Assembly (NCBI GenBank): GCA_015680685.1
Contig: MNCI01030420.1
Coordinates: 625,051 to 689,050, forward strand
Reading direction: 5' to 3'
Length of the DNA: 64,000 bases
Origin: Gnetum montanum
Taxonomy: Eukaryota > Streptophyta > Gnetopsida > Gnetales > Gnetaceae
Position 1 is the stretch's first letter; the number at the start of each line of letters is the position of its first letter. The position numbers were made by a program, and so were the translations under genes. The notes under the pieces are model-generated. The model did not search any database. It saw only the letters and a list, made by a program, of their open reading frames with translations, and had not been told where the DNA came from. Shown piece by piece: positions 23,600 to 36,009 of this stretch.

Positions 23600-24900
23600 T
23601 TTGATGGATGGAAGAGGACAAAGCTTGTAATTAAGCCAACAAAGACCTTCCTAGGATAAGGTTGAACCTTGGTACCTCCACCATACCAAGAAATTGGAAA
23701 TTATGAGGAATTGCTCTTCTGATACAAAATCCAAGGAGATAGATCCCTTGATGGCAACTCTTGATCCATTGAAGAATTTGAGAGCTGTAGTGTTTGTAGG
23801 TTGTATCTACTTAGTTAGGCCCAAGTGTTCAAAGATGGTGCATGGGATGCATTAGTTGTAGCTCCATCATCAACATGCATCCAATGTATTTTAAATTGTC
23901 CTATGCATATTCTTATGAATAAAGGGGTTGTAGTTACTTCACCATTTTTGGAAATAATCTTTATTTTTCTATCACAAAATACAAGGTGCATTGACTTCAC
24001 CTCCTTCAATGAGGGACGAACCATCACTAGATGCATGAATTCCTCATTAGTGGGGCTGTCCTCACTAACAAGAATGGAAGTCAACATTTCAACTAGCACC
24101 TCATGATTTGTGGTGAAAGTCATGATCATGTAATACAAGCTAAGAGTTGTGTTTTTCTATTTGAGGGATTTCTTAACTTGGTCCATTGCACTGAAGAAGC
24201 TTTTATCTTTGGTCATGGGCTTATTGCCTTGGTTGTGCTTTACTTCGTTCATGTGCCCCAAAATGTGCACTTCGGCCCTAGGTTGTGTTTGTTAGGACTT
24301 TTCTTCATTATTCTAGTTATGGGCTTTGGTTTCTTGTTGTGGCTTGTTGGTTGCAGTGGGTTAGGTAGAGGAGGTCATGGGCATAGCCAAAAGGGGAGTG
24401 GGCTTTGATGGGCCCACTTCCTTTCATGCCTCCATTTTCTTGTCACTCTTGTTATCAGGCTTTTTCTTATCTTTCTTCCTTTGTTTGGCTGAAGTTTTCT
24501 GGTTATCAAATGTTGGTTTTGAGGAAGAGGTAGTAGAATTAGCCATCATGAGGGGTCATTTTATAGTTGGTTGGGCTATAACTACCTAGGTTGTGTTGAG
24601 TTGGGGGACCTTAATGATAAAGTTTCCTTTGGAGGCACTCGTGATGGTACCCTTATGAAAAAGGAAGATCTTAAGCTATGGGAGGCTGAAGAAGCCATTT
24701 TGTCACATAAGGATACTTGAATCATGAATGGTTTATCATGCAGGTCTTTGATTTTCATCAATGTTAAATGCTGAAATAACATAGAAGCTATCACTAGCAT
24801 TCAATGGGTCTTTGTAGACCTTCATCAATTGGTTTTGTTGTCAAACTGGCTTGGAAGCATCTAAGACAAGTTGCCCACTATTTTTCATCCTCTGTAGATC
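23600..24900 (-). pseudogene. Element D protease region, decayed
   Basis: Minus-strand counterpart of the C protease. Order: KPFMIQVSLCDKMASSAS (24582-24800), Lys-rich linker, then the frame at 23815-24138 with HEVLVEMLTSILV and the active-site VDDGAT, followed after a frameshift by ISLDFVSEEQ. Stops and shifts make it non-functional. Downstream (toward 23.1 kb) no reverse transcriptase appears before the minisatellite. Confidence 0.65.
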
Positions 24901-24989
24901 ATCCTTCAGTGTGAGGAAAAAGTTAGTGTCATTACCTAGTAGTTAGTGACAATGACAAAAATGTTCTAGTTTGAAGTATCTAGGCAATT

Positions 24990-26930
24990 GGGGATCATCC
25001 TTCATTGCTTGAGTAGGATCTTTGGCTATTTCACATAATTTCTCATGTTTCTTTAAAGTGGCTTTGGTCATTTATTTGTGTTTCATATGCCCACTCTTTA
25101 ATAGTTGGTCTAGTGACTCAGATGATTTCATAGGTAAGATAGTATATTTAGACATGTTCTTTCTTTTGAAGTTAGGTCTAGTTATTATCGATGTAGTAGC
25201 CCAAAGGTTGATGGTTGGTTATTGTAGCCATTAGTGGGGGCCTTGGGTGGGTTGGCCCTTGGTCCTTGATTCATGGTATTTTTTTCTCTGGTCAAAGTTG
25301 CATTGTTTTGTTTGCTCTTTTCCTTATCTGTCCAAGTGTGTTGGTTTTTGTATGCTATATAGGCTAGATTATGACTGGCCTTCATAGCATCCTCAATGTT
25401 AGTTTACAAGAATGCTTGGCTAAGGGACTACAGATTAAGGTAGTAGAGTTTGTACTTCATAAAGTCATTGACTGCCTCCTTGAATATGGATAAAAAATAT
25501 GCTTTGGCTATAGGCTATGGTATTTCATTTAGTAGTTCATTCCATCATTAGATGAACTTCTGTATGGGTTATAAGGGCCCCTAATTGACCTTCATGAGTT
25601 GGTCAAGTGTTGTGTTCAACTTCAAGTTATACTTGAAGTAGTTGATAAACTAGGCAACCAAGTTATCCAAAGAGGATATCAATTCCCTAGGTAATGTTCA
25701 ATACCAATTAAGTGCTTTCCTAGTCAAAGATAGAGAAAATCCTCATTATGATATGAGGCTATGACTGCAAGAGTAAACATTCATATCAAAAGATAATAAG
25801 GTGAGAATTAGGATCATCTTCTCCATTATATTTGCTAAATTGGAAAATAGGAACACCAGAAAAAAGTGTCAAGGATGGGACTATAGGACTTATGCGATCG
25901 TCCTAGTAGAAGTCCATAATCTTGACAATTTGTAAGGTAGATTCTTTAAGCCTCTTCAACTCCTTTGTTAGGTCTTGGATCATTTGGAAGGCTTAATCTA
26001 GACCTTGTGGTTGCCTTATTAATTATGGGGTTTGTACATAAGGTTGTGACATTTATTATGAAGCTTGTGGCCTTGCTATGGGTTCCAAGATAGAAGGAAG
26101 AAATTGTGTTATGGTTGTGGCTTGTGGGCCAAACAAAGAAAAGGATGCTAGTGTTGGTAACTAAGGCACAAATGGGACAAATGGGATGTGTGATCCTTGA
26201 GTTTCTTGGGATCCCATGGTGACCCCACATGAGTAATTAATGGATTTGTGATGGTAAAAACCACCATTTACGGTTACATATATTAAGGTCATGTGGAAAA
26301 TGGAATAGATGGATCATGAATCATAGTTTGTGGCATCGATTAAATTTGATGCATGGCTATAACTAGTGTGGGATTTGCTATGATAGGTGAAGGCACCATG
26401 CCCATGGAGAAAACAAAGGCATGAGGGGAAGGCTTGGTGGTCTTGGGGGTTGCTTATTGGAACAATTCTCCCAGGATGTTTTTAGGCTTAGATTTTACCC
26501 TAAATTCATCCCTCTCTTCCAGTTGTTCCTTAGAGCTATGTTTTTCATCCTCTTCCTTCATCTTAATCAACTGGGGTAGCATACCTACATAGATATTAGA
26601 TAGAGGTATCTAGTCTTATGGGGAAGGGATGTACTCCTTACCATTATGGTGGATAAGTTTGAACTCTGTTTTAGCTTCTTCTTTCAAACAAGGAACTAGC
26701 ATGCCATCCTATATTTTGATACAAATGAAGTTATATCAGTATTCATTTATACCTACAAAATTAGGATCTTTCCCTCTAACTCTAAAATATTTCCTACATT
26801 CAATGCTAGTAGGGTCTTTGGAGTCATATACCCTCATGAGTTGTTGGCTAAGACCTTTGCCAGTGAAGGTGAGGGACAACTTGGTAGATTGCTGGAAAGA
26901 GATGGCTATGGAATTGAGAATGGCTTAAAA
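24990..26930 (-). pseudogene. Element D gag (Tat-like), decayed
   Basis: Starts near 26930 with LMRVYDSKDPTSIECRK, then FELI-like FKLIHHNGKEYIPSP, a coiled coil (IQDLTKELKRLKES) near 25950, the gag core and a basic Asn/Lys tail near 25.2-25.3 kb. The residue order parallels element C, which helps read through the frameshifts in both. The short plus-strand frames across it are shadows. Confidence 0.7.
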
Positions 26931-27039
26931 TAAGGATATAAATGATAACATAGAAGTAAAGTCTAGTGAATGGAATTCAAACACATTTAAAGAAAATAAA
27001 AATGATTCAAATTGAAGTACTTATTATTTTTACTATAAT

Positions 27040-27110
27040 TAGTATGCGGGTGGGGGGTGGAGGGGTGGGGGGGGGGCATGTTTGGGGGGGTGGGGAGTGG
27101 GAGAATAAAA
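27040..27110 (+). repeat. G-rich tract
   Basis: Several G runs of 4-11 separated by T, A or TG, including a run of about eleven G. Could fold as a G-quadruplex on this strand. It lies in the leader of element D, C-rich on the element's coding strand. Confidence 0.8.
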
Positions 27111-27130
27111 AATGAAAAGCTAAAAACATT

Positions 27131-28090
27131 GGTGTCAAGCCTTACTTAAGTTGGCCTCCCAAGTACCTCTGTGTTGGGTATGGAAAGGGAAAAAGAAGGA
27201 GGATGAGATAATGGAAATCTTACACCTTCTAGCTCAATGTTGGGGAGAGAGGAAAAAAGTTGAAAAATCAAAGTGAAAAGTTGGTATTTCCCACTAAGAA
27301 CTTGGTTTTTGCAAGATGCCAATTTTCTTAGCTTTGAAAAATGGGGGAAAGATTACTTTTGGAAGTTTGGTAATTTCTAGAAGAGTTGCACCACCCACTT
27401 TAGAAATTAGAAAAATTGGCAGCAAAAGGAAAAAAGAGGAAAGGGTAAAAATCTTGGCTTTGGAGGAAAAATTTCACAACAAATGCTACAAAAACCACCG
27501 CCTAACTACTTGTAACTTCCATGCTGTAGTTTTGGTCACAATGGGGGAAAGGGTAGCATTGATCTTTTGAAGGTTTTGGAAATTTTTGCTGCAAAAAATT
27601 AAAAAGGCTTTCAAATTGCAATGGGGAAAAATAGTTTTGGTTGTTGAGTTAGTGAAAAGCCTCATCCACGTTGGCCTCCTAACTACCTCTACACTAGGTA
27701 TGGCAAGGATGGAAGGTGGGTGAGATAATAGGAATCTAGCACCTCCTAACTTAACATTGATAGGGAGAAGGCTAAAAATCAAAGTGGAAAGTTGGGGTTT
27801 TCCACTAAAACTTGGATTTGGTAGGCTACTAATTTTCTCAGCTTGGAAAAATGGGGGAAAGATAACTTTTAGAAGTTTGGTAATTCCTATAAGGGCTACA
27901 CCATCAACTTTAGAAGCTAAAAAGGATTGAAATTGGAAGAAAAAAGAAATGGGGAAATGTTTCAATGCTAGCTTTGGAGCTGAAAATTTCACAACAGGTT
28001 CCATGAAAAGCCACCACCCAACCACCTACAACTTCCACGTTGTAGTTTTAGTTACAAGGGAGAAGGGGTAGCATTGATCTTTCAATGTCT
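27131..28090 (-). repeat. Tandem duplication, unit about 523 bp, in leader of element D
   Basis: GTTGGCCTCC followed by ACTACCTCT and GGTATGG occurs at about 27151 and again at about 27674. Both are followed in the same order by GAGATAAT, AAATCAAAGTG, AAATGGGGGAAAGAT, GAAGTTTGGTAAT, AAATTTCACAACA and AACTTCCA. The copies differ at many sites, so the duplication is old. Confidence 0.8.
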
Positions 28091-28173
28091 TGGCTGAAAC
28101 AAATGCAAATTTCTTATTGGAAAACAATGTTGGCAATATGTCTAACAAGTTTTGACATAGAAATTTGGTAGAG

Positions 28174-28191
28174 AACCTCCTTCTAGCACCA
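28174..28191 (-). other. Primer-binding site of element D
   Basis: Minus strand reads TGGTGCTAGAAGGAGGTT, matching the site of element G over its first 16 bases but for one C-to-T change. It lies 8 bp inside the LTR edge. Confidence 0.75.
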
Positions 28192-28517
28192 ATAAAAACT
28201 ATTGCGAACAAAAAATTTGATCGCTAGAAAAAATTGAAAGAGATCTAGTGCACATTAGTTTCTCAACCCACAAATCCCCAGGGCCTCTAGAAAAAATGGG
28301 ATTTGAGGCACCCTAGCTAGTTTGGTAAATGAACTAGGGACTTATGAAATGCAAAGAAAATAAATTGTGAAAATACAATGCAAAAATTACATATCTAAAA
28401 AAAGCAAAAGGTAAATGCAGATTGCACATTAAAGTTTTATTAAAAAAAATAAAGAATAGGTTTCAAAAATGTGTACAAGAAAATGCTTGTGAAAGTAAAT
28501 GGGGGGGGGGGGGGGGG

Positions 28518-28532
28518 NNNNNNNNNNNNNNN
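28518..28532. other. Short assembly gap (15 N)
   Basis: N run directly after a 17-base G homopolymer; gap and homopolymer are probably one sequencing problem. Confidence 0.95.
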
Positions 28533-28917
28533 GAGTTCAAAGCCCATTGAAGTTAATGCAATCTGCTTCACGATCTGGGTACTAGGCCACTCCTAATGAT
28601 TTCAAAGCTCTTCTGCTGCAATCTTAGATCTATAGGTTGGCTATTGTGGGAGTTGAGAAGTGTGAAAAATCCAAGCTACCTAAGTGCTCTAAGCTGAAAG
28701 CTAGGATTCCTAGGAGTACATTGTGGAGCTTGAAAGTTCACAAATCTTAGAGGGGGATTTCAAAGTCACAAGCTCATAGGGTTTCTACACTGGGTTCAAG
28801 AGAAAACAAGTGTGGAAACTTGCAAGAACTCTTGAGTGCTTGAAAATTCCCAAGTGTATAACTTCAAAATTGCTAAAAAGTGTAAAGTGTTGAACTTGTA
28901 AATGGTGTTTGAGGCTA

Positions 28918-28926
28918 GTTTTTATA
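28918..28926 (-). promoter_or_regulatory. TATA box of LTR D
   Basis: TATAAAAAC on the minus strand in the context CCAAAAACCTATAAAAAC, matching LTR C. Confidence 0.7.
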
Positions 28927-29651
28927 GGTTTTTGGCCATGAATGGGACTACAAAATGGCTTCCAATTTCTACCTCGTTTAGGTGAGATGGGTGCCCAAAT
29001 TTTGGGGGTTACTATACATAGTAAGCAACTTCCCCCATGGCCATTTTGTTTACTATAAATAGTAACCAAGGCACACCTTCCATGTTGGAGAGAAATCTTC
29101 AAAACTAAGCTTTCCACCATGCTTGCTGAAGTGGCTAGTCAATGTTGGAGTGCATGAAGTGTTGAAATATAGCTATTATCACTTACAAGCTAGGGGCATG
29201 TAGTTTCCATACTAGGGGTGGAGTCTCCATGCTAGGGGAAAAGTTTCCAAGATAAGAGAAAACCTCCCACCTCTCCATACTGGGGGTAGGTGAGATCTAC
29301 CCCATTACAAGTGTTTCCAACGTAGAAAAATGTATAACCCCCATAAAACCTATCAAATTGCCATTTTTAGGATTTTAAAAGGCATTTTTGATCATCCCAA
29401 GCCCAAATATAGACACTAGATGACTTTTTTTACTTGGTGAATGAGGCTTTGACCACTTATGAGGCATTTTTAGCCCCAAAAGTATAAAGAATGTGAAATT
29501 TCCCACTATGTGTTACAATCTTCACATTTACAATGAGTTTTTGCCTAAGGTTTCATGGGGTGAAAGCTACATGATGAAAATTGGCTATAACATGCAAATT
29601 TTTGTAGTGTTTCATTTAGTAAGGGTTATGTCAATGCTATGTATGATATCA

Positions 29652-30329
29652 TATATACATGTGTTGCTTAGAGCATGCGTAAGATTGATAGTTGATGTAG
29701 GATGTCTTGTATCCCATTCCTCTTATCTAGTGTAACACATGTTGACCATCTAGTAGGGGAAGTGTAAAAGCTTCCCATTTAGTTTTATACTGAATTTGTC
29801 TAGTTAGAGATGGATGTCATAAGGTGCAGGAGAGCATTGAGAGAAAGAAAAGAAGAGGACAGTTTTTAAGAATTTGTTAATATAGTTTTCCATGTGCAAT
29901 ATTATGAACTATTCATATTTGTATTACCCTCACTATACTCTTATGCACATGACATGTAGATTTTGGATTTATGTACAGACATGTAGTTTTATAAATTGAA
30001 ATGTATGCTTAGTCTTTGGTTTGGCATCAATTTTTTGTGCAATTTGACTTTCCATAATATATATATGTATTGAGTAATTATTCTTAATATATTTTCATGC
30101 ATCATTAAATTCTAGTTTGTCATGCTTTTATTGTATTATTACTAGTTATCCTAGGTATCATTTCATGATATCTAGGACTGGTAGAGTGAGGTATTATAAG
30201 AAATGTCATTGTGATCTCTTGGATATGAGCTTTTATCTAGTATTATTGGTAACCTCCCCATAGGATGAAGAGGATGAAGTGGACCTAATCCTATGGTGGC
30301 TCATGTCTAGTATGATGAACTTTCCCTCA
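29652..30329. other. Unassigned sequence between elements D and E
   Basis: No domain, repeat or long frame recognised. AT-rich, with a purine-rich patch near 29845-29870. Confidence 0.4.
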
Positions 30330-31200
30330 TGATAGAAGTCCCATTGATTTTGAATCAATCATAAACTTTGAAAACAATGTTGAGAGGATTGACACAAATA
30401 ATTGTGTATATCATTATGTTTAATAAATAGAAAAGAGAATATAATAAATATGAAATGGTTAGAACCCATTTTGCCATGATGAGAGATAAAAAAATATTTA
30501 TGATTTTATGTTTTATAATTTTTATGGATTTTGGAATTATAAGAAAATAATGATAATAAACTCAAATGTATTGTAGTCCCTCTTGGAAATAGATACAATG
30601 TTTATGTTACAATTTTTCTAGGGCACATGTGCAACACCACATATGAGATGTAAATAAAATGGCTTTTAGTTACAACCTCAATGGCTAAAATAATACCATA
30701 TAGTTATAACCTCTTTGGGTAAGGGTGAATTGTCATAGCTTACGAAAATAAAAATTAAATAAATATTTTTATGATTTTAATATTTTATGATTTTTTTGAT
30801 ATATTCATATTTAAGACATCAATGGTGCAATAAGGGAAAACCATAAGCTTTATTCACTATGCAAACTCTAGGCTTTGCATTGATCAAACAATTCCAGGTT
30901 ACATACACATGGTAGCACTTTAATAGAGTTTAGTCATACTTGTAAAAGTGACAACTCAAACACCCACAAAATAGGAAAAAAAGTAGCTTACCCATGGGAG
31001 GAAGATGTTTGCACATAAAACTAGATGCCAAAAGATAAATGGAAATGATTAAAATTAGGTTGTCTTATGTGAGATCCTATCCTAGGAATTTATAGTTTGG
31101 TATGAACATATGAAATCACTAAAGTTCTTTTTCTAGGTCAATTATCCTTGGAGGTGTCAATTCTACTCATGCATCAATCCTTGCTATCACAGAAGTACTT
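30330..31200 (-). repeat. 3' LTR of element E (incomplete)
   Basis: Starts TGATAGAAGTC and is collinear with 39051-39483 plus 48684-49060. Shared landmarks are TATATCATTATGTTTAATAAA, ATGAGATGTAAATAAAATGG, CTTGGGTAA-type sequence and GGTAGCACTTT. A CTATAAATTCC box (minus) lies near 31100. The U3 words found at 49.19-49.23 kb are missing, so the inner part seems deleted or highly diverged. Around 30715-30725 it preserves the uninterrupted version of the site where element B inserted in the other LTR. Confidence 0.7.
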
Positions 31201-31204
31201 GCCT

Positions 31205-33118
31205 TCATTTCTCAACATTAGTGTTAAACTACTTGTGACTCCTTTTTGTCTACAAGAACTCATACTAGGTTATGTCGAACTCAACCATTGCTTGATTTAG
31301 TTTCTCTTCTAGGTTTATGCATGATTTACTTGTAGAAGTTTGAATCGCATAAAGATATTTCCACTATTCTACCTACACATCCTCTTTAGGTTCCTTGAGT
31401 CTTCTTTGAAGGATAGCAATAGCTGCTTCATGATGAAGGATGTACATGTTTTTCAATAGGTATTTCTTTTCCTATAATGTTAGTTCATTTATAGCCATTT
31501 GTTAGAGTTTTACATGCAAGATATTGAATTTATCCTTTACCTCACACCTCTCTCTAATTACACCTTTATTTAGTAGAGCTACAAGTTTTTTCTATCTATG
31601 TACCTCAACATCCTAGGTTTCTTGCATGATTAAATGAGTCTTTTTTAAGCTCATTGGTTTTTATGATAGTCTTTTTTGCCAACTCCTCCTACAAGTTCCA
31701 ATACTATTTGTCTATATAAAAGTACTTCTTTTGAAATTTGACAATTATTTAACTCTTATTTTCTAAACTTTGTAGTTATTGGAAAAGAAAGAACACCTAT
31801 TTATCCTTCTCTTGACTCATCATTTTCCACTCCTAGAACTAATGTGTTAATATTCTGATTTGTTGCTCAAATTTTTCTTATATAAACATGACTTCTTCAT
31901 TAACATAATGCACCTAGAATAGTTTAGCCTACATGCACTCAATCTACACTTCTAGAGTGATGTTGGAAGGTGCTAGTATCAATGATGTAAGATGTTCTAA
32001 TTGTTTGTGTAACCATTGTATCTTAGCTTGACTTCCCCACAAATCTTGTAGATAAAATGTTCTATTGACATCAATAGTCTCCAATTCAGCCAGTACCTTG
32101 ATGGATTTAGTTTTCATGATATTATCAATGTTCCTTAACAATAATTAAGTGTCATGATTAACTCTCTACTTCTCTTCCACCCTGGGACTAGAATAAGGTT
32201 GATCAAATGGCACTTAGAGGTCTTTGACCATATCCTAGATGTTGTGCATGCTACACTTGGATTGATGTGATGAGGAAACACTTCATGAAGATACTTGAAT
32301 TTGAGATTGAATAAGAACATCAAAATGAGCCATGGGTGGATCATCCAACAAAAGAGAAAGAAACTAGAAGAGATCCTCCCTTATTGCCTCATCACACATA
32401 TTGGCTTTCATCATTTGTAGAAAATTGTTGTCAAGATTATGCAAACCTTCAACATGAATCATGGTAGCTTACTCCTCTTCTTCAATTTGCATTATAGCTT
32501 AACAACTACTACTAGGAAGAGATTCCTAGCTTTGCTTAATATTGAAACTGGGAGGTCAGAAAATAGTTCCACTAGGTTGTTACACCTATGTTCGTTGAGA
32601 TGCTTGAGGTGTGATTGGTGCTCTCATTTGACATTAAAAAAGTTAGTTTGAAGATCATATGAGAGATACCTCTATGGAATAAATCTTATTCTTAGAGTAG
32701 CATACTACTTCAATGACCCGTAGACATCATTTTGGAGTAACCACCATTACATTTTGCTAGTCTATTATTCCTACTATTATAGGATGCCTCCCCACATGAT
32801 TGACTATGCTTTCCAATTCATAGATGTTTCAAATTAACCTTGGAAAGACATAGACCTCCATCTTATCCTTGGCCATATCTTTAATTTTATAGATCAATGT
32901 CTTATAGANCTTCTTGGATCTTGTCAGCATCCTCATCTTCCTCTTATGTTAGCTTCTTTTGCGCTTGTTTAGTCACCTACTACTATGCACATGCTAGCCT
33001 CGAAAATTGAGAACATGACTACTTGCCTCTTGATCTAGTTTTGAGTGAAGGTCTTTCTAGAGAAAGACCTAGAGATCTAAGTTCTTCTCCCTCTTCCTCC
33101 TTTGGAATCTATGGTTCA
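31205..33118 (-). pseudogene. Element E second ORF (coiled coil, env position), decayed
   Basis: Non-gag, non-pol ORF next to the 3' LTR. Readable parts include KDMAKDKMEVYVFPRL, a region ending LLLDDPPMAHFDVLIQ near 32330, then long charged helices such as RNIDNIMKTKSIKVLAELET (31944-32141) and IAILQRRLKEPKEDV, likely coiled coil. I do not recognise a catalytic domain. It parallels the second ORF of element B in position, strand and coiled-coil end. Many TAG stops, and one N at 32909. Confidence 0.5.
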
Positions 33119-33633
33119 CAAAACAGTGTATAGATAGAGGCTTGATATTATATAACTTTATCCCTCCTTGATCTATGAATCTTGGATCACAATCATCCCA
33201 ATATGATTAATTGTAAAGTCTACTAAAAATCAAGCGATTTTTCCTAGGAATCATACTATTAATACAAAAATTGTGCATGAAAATCATGATAAATACAATT
33301 CTTGGGATTTCTTAAAAAATATTATCATAATTGTTGACTCATGAAATATGTGGGTAAGTGTAAATAAGATATAAATATTTAAATAATTACCAAATGCATT
33401 AACTACATACTAAAATTGATGCCTCTCTCTCACAACTAAGTTACAAGACACCATACTTAAACCATGGCTAGAACACTAAGGATAAGAAGCCTAAAGGAGA
33501 ATGCTTGAAAATATATCATCAATCTAACTATTATGATGAAAATCCAATATAGTGCTACCTATCAATGAGAATTGGAGGTAACGAAAAGTTAGAAAATAAA
33601 AATGACAAAGTGGAAAATGTGTTTGGAAGGCCC

Positions 33634-33735
33634 CTCCATATATAGTGTTGCGTTAGCATTGGAGGAGAGAGATGTGCTGGTGCAGAGGAACTGATGTCCC
33701 TACACTAACACAAGGGATGCATCAACACATCCTTC
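33634..33735 (-). promoter_or_regulatory. LTR-like internal promoter before second ORF of element E
   Basis: On the minus strand GCATCCCTTGTGTTAGTGTAGGG (split: GCATCCCTTGTG, TTAGTGTAGGG; 33698-33722) matches the U3 of the element's own LTR at 49197-49219 in about 20 of 23 positions. It is followed by CACTATATATGG (TATA-like, 33637-33644). About 500 bp further on the second ORF begins. Confidence 0.45.
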
Positions 33736-33739
33736 TAAA

Positions 33740-36005
33740 TAAGAAAAAAAGACATGGACTTTACCTTCTACTACCAAAAAGTACGTTCTTCCACTATTGA
33801 AGCCTCAGACAATGTCCACAAGATGCCAAAATCACCATGGATTAACATTACAAGTCATACAAGAAGCAAGAAAACAAGAACATTACAAACTTACCTTAAC
33901 AATATCATGAATTATGAGAAATAAGTTAATTGATCAATATTTTCATTTCCATGAATCAAAAAATAGAAAAGAGGGATTAGGATAATAGAAAAATGATTAA
34001 AATATCAGAAATGATGAAGTATAGGTACAATTGAGATGACAAATAAGGTTCTTCTTGGTCAAGCCTTGAAGCATAAAGAGTCAATGCTTACACAAGTGGA
34101 AGATCAATCAAGTGCCTTAAGCAATGGAACCCTTACCATCACTACGACATAAGCTTAAACTTACTCACTTATAATGTTAATTAATCAAGGATTCAAAAGT
34201 GGAACCTCCCCAAAGCAAGCACTTGTCTTTCTTGCCCTTGTAAAACCCCTTAATAAGACACTTGTGGATTTCCAACAGTTAGTAAGACATTAGCATCAAA
34301 TGTGAGTCTGTTCCCTTAGATGGCTAGATCTTATTCCCTACTTTACCCAATCAACTCCTTATTACACACAACCATGAACAAGAATAAAAATGGAATAATT
34401 GGAAAATGAAATATGAATGAGATAGAAAGAATGAGAGTACAACATCACCAGATCCCTAGCCAACCATGGAATTAGCTCATGAAGCATGTAAGCATGTCCT
34501 ACATTCCATGAAGGATATGATACTGCATTCTTTCACTATTACTTGTTCATACAATAGGAATTGGTCTCCAAAAATTCCTTCTAAGCACTATGTCATACCT
34601 ACCATTGCCAATGTTATCTAGCCTTAATTGTTCCAAGGTCTAAGCATTGGTGAAACTAAATCATGGTAACATGCCACCCAACATTCAAAAGTTAAGATTC
34701 CATTTTGGTTTTTCTCTATTTGTGCATGTATGTACAATAGGCTCCCTAAATGTTTCACTACAAGGAACTTCTCATTAATCCTATTGGCTATGCTAACCAA
34801 TCCCACATCTCTACAAACATTACAATTTCATGACCATGAAGTGAAAGAATTTTTGGTTTGAATGGGATTAAGGCTTAAATTAGGAAAGATGACTATCAAT
34901 CCTTAGAACAAATGATTTAGGATTTTGAGTGGAAGCAACAATTGACATCATCAAGATTCACTAAGAGAGAGTCTTCTAGGACTTCAGGACCATGGGTAGA
35001 GATGAATAAGAGATTATCTTGGACTAAAACATTATGAGAAGTCAAGTGATCTAAAAAATGAAATAAATAGAAGAAAGGTTTACATAGGCATGGGTTCAAC
35101 CATTGATTTAATTTTGATATAAGTATAAGATTGATTCAAAGGGTAGAAATACCAATTTTCATGAATCAACAAGTGTGAAATTACATTTCTCTTTTCATCA
35201 TCTCTTCTTATTTTCTTTAATTTTTTTCTTTTTTTCTTCTTTTTTTTTCAATATATATTTTTTTCTTTTTATTTATTTTATAAAAAGAGAGTTTTTGATA
35301 GATCATTGGAATCTTGGAAATTGATTAGAATGTTAGATCACCACCAGGAGTTTTTAGCTTACATGAACATGAGAATCCATCTCCTACCACATGGTAGGCA
35401 TAGGTTCGTAAGGTCACAAACCTCTTTTAACTAAGACTATTGGGAAAAAAACATGTGCACCTTAGTCCAATCACACTAATTAGACCTATCCTATGATCAT
35501 AAGGATCCTTGATGACATACCCTTCCCTTGCTAGAGACTAGGAATTCTTCCAATATTTTGAAGCTCATACTCTAAGGTGTGCACCAATTACTTATCAATG
35601 GTTCCAATAACATTAGATTCAACAACTCGTAGCATGAGTCCTAGCACCTTACTAAATCTAAGCCTAGTTCATTGGTGATTGATAGAAGAAAAGTAGGATG
35701 ATAAATTCTTTTGCATGGATATTCCATTAATCAAATCTCCACTTTGAATTCATTTAACACTCTTGCATCATCATCACATTTGTATCTCACCTATCCATCA
35801 TTAGCTTATTGGATAAGCATTCATAAAGCACATTAATTTTTTTTCGAACACACATAAATAAGAACACTCTAAAATAAATGAAAATATTGTGAATGACTAT
35901 TTATTAAGCTCAAAAAACAAGTTCTAACTAAACATACTAATCTTTATTAATTGTACAAATAGAAATAGTAGAACAAAAAATAAAATTTTAACATGGCATG
36001 GAGGA
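33740..36005 (-). other. Spacer of element E, no reverse transcriptase seen
   Basis: Between protease and internal promoter. I found no reverse transcriptase, RNase H or integrase motif on either strand. Contains the polypyrimidine tract at 35199-35285. Confidence 0.5.
35199..35285 (+). repeat. T/C-rich low-complexity tract
   Basis: Nearly pure pyrimidine runs (TTTTTTTCTTTTTTTCTTC type), purine-rich on the element's coding strand. A similar tract lies at 44705-44762 in element B at the corresponding place. Confidence 0.8.
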
Positions 36006-36009
36006 TTCT

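Larger units (their letters stand above)
28200..29651 (-). repeat. 5' LTR of element D (about 1.45 kb)
   Basis: Minus-strand homologue of LTR C, same length. TATA box at 28918-28926 (minus). Inner end GTTCGCAATA precedes the primer site. It is interrupted by a run of 17 G (28501-28517) and a 15-N gap (28518-28532). The outer end is where homology to C fades at TGATATC. Confidence 0.75.

Noticed and set aside
23825-24106. Plus-strand open frame of 93 codons
   Set aside because: It is the complement of the element D protease, which has the recognisable VDDGAT motif on the minus strand.
27486-28211. Long minus-strand frames (179 and 61 codons)
   Set aside because: They lie in the duplicated leader of element D, read as shifted copies of each other and show no gag or other domain.
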